Assembly (NCBI GenBank): GCA_046734455.1
Contig: JBKPRJ010000027.1
Location: forward strand, 1-6,442
Direction: 5' to 3'
DNA: 6,442 bases
From: DATEOR01 sp046734455
Lineage (GTDB): Bacteria; Actinomycetota; Thermoleophilia; Gaiellales; Gaiellaceae
Shown here piece after piece: positions 1 through 5,771 of this stretch; positions within the stretch are counted from its first letter, which is position 1, and each line of letters opens with the position of its first letter. Under the pieces are notes generated by a model that saw only the letters and a list, made by a program, of their open reading frames with translations, was not told the DNA's origin and did no database searches. The position numbers and the translations under genes were made by a program.

Positions 1-45
1 TGGGGGATCCCCGCCGTGGTTGCTTCGGCTCTAGCCGTTTCTATG

Positions 46-59
46 CGAACATATGTTCG
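46..59 (+). promoter_or_regulatory. LexA (SOS) box overlapping the dinB start
   Basis: CGAACATATGTTCG is a perfect 14-bp palindrome and fits the Gram-positive/actinobacterial LexA operator consensus (CGAAC-N4-GTTCG). It lies directly over the proposed ATG of dinB (bases 53-55), so bound LexA would cover the start codon and, if the message is leaderless, the transcription start. A weak promoter fits just upstream: TTGCTT at 20-25 and TATGCG at 42-47, 16 bp apart, with the latter running into the operator. The operator is well supported by sequence and by the gene it precedes; the promoter boxes are only a suggestion. Confidence 0.9.
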
Positions 60-1243
60 TGTGGAACGAAGCCACGATCTTGCATGCCGATGCGGACTCG
101 TTCTTCGCCTCCGTGGAGCAGCGCGACGATCCCCGCCTGCGTGGACGCCCCGTGATCGTGGGCGCGGGCGTCGTGCTCGCGGCGAGCTACGAGGCCAAGG
201 CCCACGGCGTGCGCACCGCGATGGGCGGAGGCCGTGCGCGGCGGCTGTGTCCCGACGCGATCGTCGTTCCGCCTCGGATGGCCGCATACTCGCAGGCGAG
301 CAAGGCGCTCTACCGGGTCTTCGAGGATGCCACCCCGCTCGTCGAGGGCCTGTCCATCGACGAAGCGTTTCTCGACGTCCGCGGCATGCGCCGCATCGCC
401 GGCACCCCGCTCGAGATCGCGGAGCGGCTGCGGCGCGACGTCCGCGAGCGCGTGGGCATCCCCGTCACCGTCGGAGTCGCACGCACGAAGTTCCTGGCCA
501 AGGTGGCGAGCGGCGTTGCGAAGCCGGACGGGCTTCTGCGCGTCCCGCCGGGCAAGGAGCTCGAGTTCCTCCACCCTCTTCCGGTCGAACGGCTCTGGGG
601 CGTCGGAGCCGTCACCGGCACGAAGCTCCGCAAGGCCGGGATCGAGACCGTCGGCCAGGTCGCGGAGCTCGCCGAGCCGAGCCTCGTCGCGATGCTCGGG
701 CGCGCATCAGGACGCCACCTGCACGCGCTTGCCCACAACCGCGATCCGCGCCCAGTGCAGGCACGCCGCCGGCGCGGCTCGATCGGGTCGCAGTGCGCGC
801 TCGGTCGCCGGCGAAGATCGCGAGCGGAGCTCGACACCGTCCTCGTCGGCCTCGTCGACCGCGTCACGCTACGGATGCGGAAGGCGAAGCGGGTCGGCCG
901 CACGGTCGTCCTCCGCCTGCGCTTCGACGACTTCACGCGCGCGACCCGGTCGCACACCATGCCCGGCGCCACGGCGCGCACCGAGGCGATCCTGGTCACG
1001 GCGCGTGGGCTTCTCGCCGAGGCCGGCCCGCTGATCGAACGTCAAGGCCTGACGCTCCTCGGAATCTCCGTGGCGAACCTCGAGAACGAGGACGCCGTTC
1101 AGCTCACGTTGCCGTTCGACCGCACGTGGGGCCTGGACGCGGCCCTCGACGAGGTGCGCGCCCGCTTCGGGACGGCTGCGGTGACCCGGGCCGTGCTCCT
1201 TGGGCGCGACCCGGGTTTCACCGTTCCTTTGCTTCCGGACTAG
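53..1243 (+). CDS. dinB: DNA polymerase IV (Y-family translesion polymerase)
   Basis: This complete 396-residue Y-family polymerase copies past damaged template bases at the replication fork. The catalytic carboxylates are visible: D13 in HADADSFFASVE and D103-E104 in LSIDEAFLD. F18 is in the steric-gate position that excludes ribonucleotides. Palm and fingers span about 8-175, a helix-hairpin-helix thumb follows at 181-206 (LWGVGAVTGTKLRKAGIETV), and the little finger is about 245-350. QLTLPF at 350-355 is a clean beta-clamp-binding motif. About 41 residues continue after it, ending VLLGRDPGFTVPLLPD, a tail typical of actinobacterial DinB. The ATG at 53 has no Shine-Dalgarno sequence and sits inside the LexA box, so translation is probably leaderless; a GTG at 59 is the alternative. 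The gene is apparently monocistronic and SOS-regulated. Its stop overlaps that of the convergent transporter gene. Nothing suggests inactivation. Confidence 0.96.
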   Translation: MFVWNEATILHADADSFFASVEQRDDPRLRGRPVIVGAGVVLAASYEAKAHGVRTAMGGGRARRLCPDAIVVPPRMAAYSQASKALYRVFEDATPLVEGLSIDEAFLDVRGMRRIAGTPLEIAERLRRDVRERVGIPVTVGVARTKFLAKVASGVAKPDGLLRVPPGKELEFLHPLPVERLWGVGAVTGTKLRKAGIETVGQVAELAEPSLVAMLGRASGRHLHALAHNRDPRPVQARRRRGSIGSQCALGRRRRSRAELDTVLVGLVDRVTLRMRKAKRVGRTVVLRLRFDDFTRATRSHTMPGATARTEAILVTARGLLAEAGPLIERQGLTLLGISVANLENEDAVQLTLPFDRTWGLDAALDEVRARFGTAAVTRAVLLGRDPGFTVPLLPD

Positions 1244-3522
1244 CGCCCGGCCGGGACCGGCGGTGCTGCTGGTGCTTGCCGGCCGTTCCGGTCCACCGGC
1301 GGCTCGATCGTGACGTTGGGGAGCGTCCGGTCGAGCCAGCGCGGCATGTACCAGGACTTCTCACCGAGCAGGGTGAGCAGCGCCGGCACGAGCGTGAGCC
1401 GGATGACGAGGGCATCCGTGAGAATCGCCACCGCAAGCAGGAGGCCGAACTCCTTCGGAATCCGGTCGACGCTCAGGATGAACGCCGCGAAGACGGTGCC
1501 CATGATGAGCGCCGCGGCGACGATGACCCGGCCGATCGCCGCGATTCCGTGCTCGACGGCCGCGCGGCACCTGAGGCCATTCACGTGCTCCTCGCGGATC
1601 CGGCTCATGAGGAAGACCATGTAGTCCATCGAGAGCCCGAACAGGATCGCGAACGCGATCGGCGGGACGAACGTCTCGATCGGCCCCGTACGGTCGAGCC
1701 CGGTGAGCCCAAGCAGGTGGCCCTCCTGCACCACGAGCCCGAGGACGCCGAACCCGACGAACGCGGACATGAGGGTCGTCACGGCCGCAGTCGCCGAGAC
1801 CACGATCGACCGGAACGCCATGGCGAGCACGATGAACGTGACGCCGATGATGTAGAGCAGGAAGATCGGCAGCCGCTCCATGATCCGGTCGGCGATGTCC
1901 TTGAACGCCGCGGTCTGGCCCGAGACGTACGCGACGGCGTCGCCTCCTGCGGTCGCCTTCGGGACGACCTCCGTGCGCAGCCGGTCGACGAGTTGGTCGG
2001 TCGCCTCGTCCTGCGGCGCCGACGTCGGCGTCACGAAGACGATCGCGACGCTCTTCTCGTCGTTGAACTGCGGCTCGCGGACGGACGCGACGCCCTGGAT
2101 CCCACGGATGTCCTGGTAGACCCGCTCGGGGGCCTGCGCGTCACCGCGCACGTCGACCACGATGGGAATCGGGCCGTTGAAGCCGGCGCCAAAGCCCTCG
2201 GCGAGGAGGTCGTAGGCCCGGCGGCTCGTCTGCTCGGTTGGTTGCGTGCCCTGGTCGGCTGCGCCGAGGCGGACGAGCAGCGAGGTCGAGGCGAGCGCGA
2301 GGATGGCCACGATTCCGATCGGGAGGACGTAGCGCGCGTTCGCGGTGACGAAGCGGCCCCAGCGAGCGACAAGCGTCTTCTCCCGGCATTCCTCCGAGTC
2401 GTCGACCGGCGGAATGAACGGAATCTTCAAGCGGTCGATCTTGTGCCCGAGCTTGGAGAGCACGGCGAGGAGCAGCGAGTTCGCGATCAGCACGGTGGTG
2501 AGCACGCCGAGGGCGCTCCCGAGCCCGAGCTTCGTCACGAAGTCGAGGCCGAAGAACGCGAGCCCCGTGACCGAGATCGCCACGGTCAGCCCCGCGAAGA
2601 GCACCGCCCGCCCGGCGGACGAGCCGGCCTCGGCCGCTGCGTCCTGAGGCGAAAGGCCGTCGTGCAGCAGCTGTCTGAAGCGCGTAACGATGAAGAGCGA
2701 GTAGTCGATGCCGACGCCGAGGCCGATCATCGAGACGAGGATCGGCGTGATCGTGTTGATGTCGGTGAGCCCGGCGAGGATGAAGAGGAGGAGGAACGCG
2801 GTCGCGAGCGCCGTGAGCGCGAGCGCGATCGGGATGATCATCGCCACGAACGTGCGGAAGACGAAGATGAGGATGATGATCGCCGCGAGGAGCCCGAAGA
2901 GCTCAGAGGTTCCCTGCTCGATCGGCGGGAACTCGGCCTCGCCGTTGTACTCGACGGTCACGCCGACAGGGGCGACCGCGTCGCGAACGGCGTCCTCGAC
3001 CGAGACGACGGCGTCGCGATCCTTGTCCTCGATCGTCTGATCGAACTGCGCCTCCGAGTAGGCGATGCGGCCATTGTCCGAGAACGTCGACGGGTCAAAG
3101 GGATCCCCTGCGCTCTCGATGCCCGCCTTGTCCGCCGTCGGCGTGTAGGGAGCGGTCTGGATGAGCGCGATCGCCTTCTCGATGGCGGCCTTGCGCTCGG
3201 GCGTGTCGAGCCGCTGGCCCTCGGGGGCGGCGAAAACGATGTTCAGCACCGCGCCCTGCTCCGAGGCGAACTTCGACTCGATCAGGTCGGTCGCGCGCTG
3301 CGTGTCCGAGCCGGGGATCTCGAATTCGTCGCGCAGGCTTCCGCCGACGGTCGCGACGAGGCCGACGAGCACGAGGATGATCGCGACCCAGCCGATGACC
3401 ACCCGCCACGGGTGGGTGGCGCAGAAGCGCGCCCAGCGCGCCAGCGTCCCCGTGGAGAGGCGTTCGTGCGCTGCGCGTCGGTCTTGAAGCGGAGGAGCTG
3501 GGTTCGCGGCGTTACTCGTCAT
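1240..3522 (-). CDS. MMPL/RND-family membrane transporter
   Basis: This is a 760-residue inner-membrane exporter of the MMPL (RND superfamily) type, likely driven by proton flux and moving lipids or other hydrophobic compounds; the substrate cannot be told. It shows the duplicated RND layout. TM1 is about 41-62 (VVIGWVAIILVLVGLVATV), followed by an outer domain to about 205, five helices from about 207 to 360, TM7 at about 398-418, a second outer domain, and TM8-12 from about 552 to 720. The paired proton-relay Asp-Tyr residues are intact in both halves: D273-Y274 in GLGVGIDYSLF and D633-Y634 in LFGLSMDYMVF. The start at 3522 is chosen because AAGGGA lies 9 bases upstream. An in-frame ATG at 3540 adds six residues but has no ribosome-binding site. 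The C-tail is short and proline-rich, without the long cytosolic tail of mycobacterial MmpL3. The TAG stop shares CTAG with the dinB stop. Confidence 0.93.
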   Translation of the reverse strand: MTSNAANPAPPLQDRRAAHERLSTGTLARWARFCATHPWRVVIGWVAIILVLVGLVATVGGSLRDEFEIPGSDTQRATDLIESKFASEQGAVLNIVFAAPEGQRLDTPERKAAIEKAIALIQTAPYTPTADKAGIESAGDPFDPSTFSDNGRIAYSEAQFDQTIEDKDRDAVVSVEDAVRDAVAPVGVTVEYNGEAEFPPIEQGTSELFGLLAAIIILIFVFRTFVAMIIPIALALTALATAFLLLFILAGLTDINTITPILVSMIGLGVGIDYSLFIVTRFRQLLHDGLSPQDAAAEAGSSAGRAVLFAGLTVAISVTGLAFFGLDFVTKLGLGSALGVLTTVLIANSLLLAVLSKLGHKIDRLKIPFIPPVDDSEECREKTLVARWGRFVTANARYVLPIGIVAILALASTSLLVRLGAADQGTQPTEQTSRRAYDLLAEGFGAGFNGPIPIVVDVRGDAQAPERVYQDIRGIQGVASVREPQFNDEKSVAIVFVTPTSAPQDEATDQLVDRLRTEVVPKATAGGDAVAYVSGQTAAFKDIADRIMERLPIFLLYIIGVTFIVLAMAFRSIVVSATAAVTTLMSAFVGFGVLGLVVQEGHLLGLTGLDRTGPIETFVPPIAFAILFGLSMDYMVFLMSRIREEHVNGLRCRAAVEHGIAAIGRVIVAAALIMGTVFAAFILSVDRIPKEFGLLLAVAILTDALVIRLTLVPALLTLLGEKSWYMPRWLDRTLPNVTIEPPVDRNGRQAPAAPPVPAGR

Positions 3523-3531
3523 CTGGAACGA

Positions 3532-3537
3532 TCCCTT
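3532..3537 (-). promoter_or_regulatory. Ribosome-binding site deciding the MMPL transporter start
   Basis: On the minus strand the site reads AAGGGA, 9 bases before the ATG at 3522. The upstream in-frame ATG at 3540 is preceded by CGCCAACCT, which has no Shine-Dalgarno character. The downstream ATG is therefore the better start. Confidence 0.6.
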
Positions 3538-3609
3538 CATAGGTTGGCGGCACGTGTCAGGGTCGCAGCCGCGCAGGGGGCACCGCAGTACGGTGAGCAG
3601 GCGGCCTGG

Positions 3610-3627
3610 GGTTCGGTTATCCGTACC
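3610..3627. promoter_or_regulatory. Operator-like dyad upstream of the MMPL transporter
   Basis: GGTTCGGTTATCCGTACC has two 7-base arms (GGTTCGG and CCGTACC) around TTAT, symmetric except for one pair (T opposite T). Its size and symmetry suit a dimeric repressor such as a TetR-family protein, a common regulator of MMPL exporters, and it overlaps the possible -10 box. No regulator gene lies in the window. The rest of the 168-bp gap (3523-3690) holds nothing else I can support. Confidence 0.35.
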
Positions 3628-3649
3628 TAGCGTCGAACGCCAGATCCAA
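3619..3649 (-). promoter_or_regulatory. Candidate promoter of the MMPL transporter
   Basis: Read on the minus strand, TTGGAT (3644-3649) and TACGGA (3620-3625, followed by T) are 18 bp apart and could serve as -35 and -10 boxes. This would leave an untranslated leader of roughly 90 bases. The match is moderate and no other pair in this gap looks better. The -10 box lies inside the dyad at 3610-3627. Confidence 0.3.
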
Positions 3650-3690
3650 GCAGGTATTCCCGCGACTGCACGTCTCGCCGCCCTCGGAGA

Positions 3691-3993
3691 TCAGTCGGCC
3701 GGTCGGTCGACCGGCCTGGCCGAAGCGACATCGAACGCCTCGACGCGCTCGACCTCCACGTCGGCGACGGATGCGATCCGCTCGAGGAACTGCATCCGCA
3801 GCGGCCGGGCGCGCTCTGCGACGTCGCCGCTCTCCCAGAACGTGAGCCCGATGGTCGTTCCCGGCTTGTAGAGCATGAGCATGCCGGCGAAGCCCTCGAC
3901 GCCCTGCAGCCAGCCGGTCATCTCCTCGCCGACCATGGTGGCGTTCTCGGCCGGCTCGTCGCCGGTCGAAGCGGTGGTCACGCTGACGTGCAC
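3691..3993 (-). CDS. Small ABM-like dimeric alpha/beta-barrel protein
   Basis: This 100-residue cytosolic protein of unknown function has the look of the antibiotic-biosynthesis-monooxygenase-like (ABM, dimeric alpha/beta barrel) fold. It shows a predicted beta strand at the N-terminus (MHVSVTTAS), then a helix to about 30. The typical GFAGMLMLYKPGTTIGLTFWES strand pair follows at 34-55, then a helix at about 57-75 and a closing strand VEVERVEAFDV at 79-89. Many actinobacterial proteins of this shape have no assigned reaction, and no heme or catalytic signature is seen here. The start is GTG with only a G-rich stretch (GGCGGGG) just before it, so it is slightly uncertain; family-like N-terminal sequence supports it. 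It lies 35 bases downstream of the DUF4349 gene on the same strand, and is probably the last gene of the sigma-factor operon. The last residues are low-complexity and overlap a strong inverted repeat. Confidence 0.7.
   Translation of the reverse strand: MHVSVTTASTGDEPAENATMVGEEMTGWLQGVEGFAGMLMLYKPGTTIGLTFWESGDVAERARPLRMQFLERIASVADVEVERVEAFDVASARPVDRPAD
3697..3716 (-). repeat. Inverted repeat at the 3' end of the ABM-like gene, possible terminator
   Basis: Arms GGCCGGTC (3697-3704) and GACCGGCC (3709-3716) are perfect 8-base complements around a 4-base loop, making a very GC-rich hairpin. It ends three bases before the TGA stop of the minus-strand gene. No T-run follows, so it is not a classical intrinsic terminator. 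In a high-GC genome it could still stop polymerase or protect the 3' end of the operon transcript. Confidence 0.35.
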
Positions 3994-4028
3994 GGCCCCG
4001 CCACTATCGCAGCGACGAAGCGGGCTCG

Positions 4029-5168
4029 CTACGAGGAACGCGTCTGCGTGCCGGGCTGCGGATCGTCGAGGAGCCGCGCCTCGATCCGGCGGTTCCGGGC
4101 CCGAAGCACCGCCCAGGCGATGACCGCCAGCACGAGGAGCGGGCTCAGCACCAGCGCCAGGAAGACCGCGACAGCGCCTGCTCCGCGCAGGAAGTCGCCG
4201 GCCTCATCCACTGCGTTCGCGACGCCGCCTTCGCTCTTGTCCGGCGCGCCGGGAGCCGGAGTGGCGAGCCGCAGCGTGAGGTCGGCCATGGAGGTCCGGC
4301 TGACGAGCGCGCGCCGGTCCGCCTTCGCTTCCCTGAGATTTCTCCGCAAGTTCTCCAGATGGATACGCGCCTGCAGCTCCTCGGCTGGGTCGAGCTGCCC
4401 GCTCCCGAGCCGCGCGAGCTCGATCCTGATCTGGCTCCGCAGGTGCGCAATCCGGTCGAACGTGCGGTCGAGCGGGCCCTGGAGGTCCTGGCTGTTGGTC
4501 CGCTGTGCGGTGACCGTGCCGAGCTGCGTGAGGCGGAAGACCGCGTCGTCGAGCTTGCCGACCGGGATCCGCAGCGTCAGCTGCGCACGGCCCTGGTTCC
4601 CACGGGTGTCCACCGTCGAGGACGTGACGACTCCGCCGACCTCGCGCGTGATCCGGACGGCGTCTTGCGAGGCGGAGGAGATCCCTTTGGCGTCCTGCAC
4701 GCGCAGGTCGATCCACATGTCGATGTCCTGTGCGCGGCCTGTTGCAGGCGGCGCTGCCAAGGCAGACCGATCTTGACTAGCCGACCCGAACGCAGGCGGA
4801 GGATACTTTTCGAGCAGATCCCCCTCGATCGCAGGAGGCACGTCGCGGTCGGTGTGGCGCGGTACCAGGCTCAAACTCTCGGACGTCGGATCGTGATCCG
4901 CAGTCAACCGGATCGCCGCAAACGCCGCCGCCGCGAGAACGAGCACTGCCGCAGCGAGTACTGCGACAAGGCGGCCACGAGGGCGTCGCTGACGACGAAT
5001 GCCACCCACTGCCGATACCCGCTCGCGGAGCGACGAGGGCGCGGCGACGGATGCGCTCCGGAGCTCACGCGCGAGCCCCTGCAGGCGAGCCTCGTCCTGG
5101 GTCTCGGGAAACGCGCCTGCGAGCAGCGCCTCGAGGCGGGTGGGGACAACGAGGTCAGGCGACGACAT
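4029..5168 (-). CDS. DUF4349 membrane protein, putative anti-sigma factor
   Basis: This 379-residue protein has two membrane segments. Residues 1-60 form a short cytosolic, charged, helical region ending in RRQRRPRGR. TM1 is about 66-87, and a Pro/Ser-rich linker runs to about 140. A DUF4349 domain follows: strands at 147-225 (DMWIDLRVQDAKG, GGVVTSSTV, AQLTLRIPVGKLD), a long probable coiled coil at 238-290, and a strand TSMADLTLRLATP. TM2 is about 330-355, with a basic cytosolic tail. The protein has no Cys, so the usual HxxxCxxC zinc anti-sigma motif is absent. It overlaps the sigma-factor gene by 14 bases, and GAGAGGA stands 9 bases before its ATG. That coupling suggests its N-terminus binds the sigma factor while the outer domain senses envelope state. 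The DUF4349 assignment is from pattern recognition; the anti-sigma role is inference. Confidence 0.82.
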   Translation of the reverse strand: MSSPDLVVPTRLEALLAGAFPETQDEARLQGLARELRSASVAAPSSLRERVSAVGGIRRQRRPRGRLVAVLAAAVLVLAAAAFAAIRLTADHDPTSESLSLVPRHTDRDVPPAIEGDLLEKYPPPAFGSASQDRSALAAPPATGRAQDIDMWIDLRVQDAKGISSASQDAVRITREVGGVVTSSTVDTRGNQGRAQLTLRIPVGKLDDAVFRLTQLGTVTAQRTNSQDLQGPLDRTFDRIAHLRSQIRIELARLGSGQLDPAEELQARIHLENLRRNLREAKADRRALVSRTSMADLTLRLATPAPGAPDKSEGGVANAVDEAGDFLRGAGAVAVFLALVLSPLLVLAVIAWAVLRARNRRIEARLLDDPQPGTQTRSS

Positions 5169-5694
5169 GGGCTTCCATCCTCTCTTCGAGCTTCTGCAGC
5201 GCTCGCGCGAGCCGCATCGAGCAGGCGGTCCGGCTGATTCCGAGCACCCGTGCCGTGGCGACCGCGTCGAGCTCGAGCACGATGCGGAGCACGACGACCT
5301 CGCGCTCCCCCGCGCTCAGCGAGCGCAGAGCGGCCTCGAGCTCCGGCGACAACCCGTCGGCGAGCGGCACGGCCGTCTGCGGAGCCTCAGACGCCGAGCG
5401 GTCCTCCCGCCTCCGCCTCCGGGCGTCGGAGCGGAAGTGGTCGAGCGCCTTCGATCGCGCCAGCTGGCAAAGCCACGTGCGCTCGGAGCCGCGGCGCGGA
5501 TCGAAGCGCTTCCAACTGCGGAAGGCCTTCTCGAAGGTCTCCCCCGCCAGGTCCTCGGCGAGGACAGGATCGGCCGTGAGGAAGACGAGGTAGCGGTAGA
5601 CGTCGTCGAGGTGGTCGCGCGCAACGTCCGCAAACGGCCGCCGAAGCGAAGCACGGCGGGGCCAGGTCTCGGCGAGTGCGTTCACGACGTCCAT
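5155..5694 (-). CDS. ECF-type RNA polymerase sigma factor
   Basis: This 179-residue group IV (extracytoplasmic-function) sigma factor would direct RNA polymerase to a small stress regulon. Region 2 covers about 20-95: DDVYRYLVFLTADPVLAEDL, then GETFEKAFRSWKRFDP, then the -10-recognising ERTWLCQLARSKALDHFR and a basic RRRRR end. A charged linker (96-115) leads to region 4 at about 117-173, whose helix-turn-helix (AVATARVLGISRTACSMRLARALQKL) reads the -35 element. No region 3 or extra C-terminal domain is present, as expected for the class. The ATG at 5694 has a G-rich GGGGGT 9 bases upstream. Its last 14 bases overlap the DUF4349 gene, the usual arrangement of a sigma factor and its antagonist. 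It is divergent from the repeat-lipoprotein gene across 77 bp and may regulate itself. The exact ECF group cannot be assigned by eye. Confidence 0.92.
   Translation of the reverse strand: MDVVNALAETWPRRASLRRPFADVARDHLDDVYRYLVFLTADPVLAEDLAGETFEKAFRSWKRFDPRRGSERTWLCQLARSKALDHFRSDARRRRREDRSASEAPQTAVPLADGLSPELEAALRSLSAGEREVVVLRIVLELDAVATARVLGISRTACSMRLARALQKLEERMEAHVVA
5178..5184 (-). promoter_or_regulatory. Ribosome-binding site of the DUF4349 gene inside the sigma-factor gene
   Basis: On the minus strand the site reads GAGAGGA, 9 bases before the ATG at 5168. It lies within the last codons of the sigma-factor gene, so ribosomes finishing that gene can restart directly. It supports the chosen start and equal-ratio production of both proteins. 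Confidence 0.6.
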
Positions 5695-5771
5695 ACGTCA
5701 CCGACCCCCATGCCGGTCACGGAACAACCGTTTCTCTGATCTTAGAGCGGCGACGCTGTAAGGTCGCTCGC
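5695..5771. promoter_or_regulatory. Divergent promoter region with an ECF-like GGAAC box
   Basis: These 77 bases must carry the start signals of both the sigma-factor operon (leftward) and the lipoprotein gene (rightward). Rightward, GGAACAA at 5721-5727 resembles an ECF -35 element. TCTTAG at 5740-5745 is a possible -10, though the 14-base spacer after GGAAC is slightly short. Leftward, TAAGAT (read on the minus strand, 5739-5744) could be a -10 box but lacks a good -35. No clear terminator or operator is seen. Confidence 0.35.

Noticed and set aside
3..12. GGGGATCCCC palindrome at the window edge as a terminator of a preceding gene
   Set aside because: It is a 10-bp palindrome with no loop and no T-run, and the upstream sequence is not available to judge it.
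1246..1255. CCCGGCCGGG as a bidirectional terminator between dinB and the transporter gene
   Set aside because: Without a loop it could form only about three base pairs, and it encodes the last residues of the transporter; it is likely chance in GC-rich DNA.
16..3630. A 1204-codon open frame on the plus strand spanning dinB and the antisense of the transporter
   Set aside because: Its product is a run of Arg, Asp, Glu and Gly with no domain, and it covers two genes with clear families in other frames. Long accidental open frames are common at this GC content.
5676..5771. Upstream extension of the lipoprotein gene to the ATG at 5676
   Set aside because: It would overlap the start of the divergent sigma gene, put charged residues (LERRRCKVAR) before the signal sequence, and lose the AAGG-supported GTG start.
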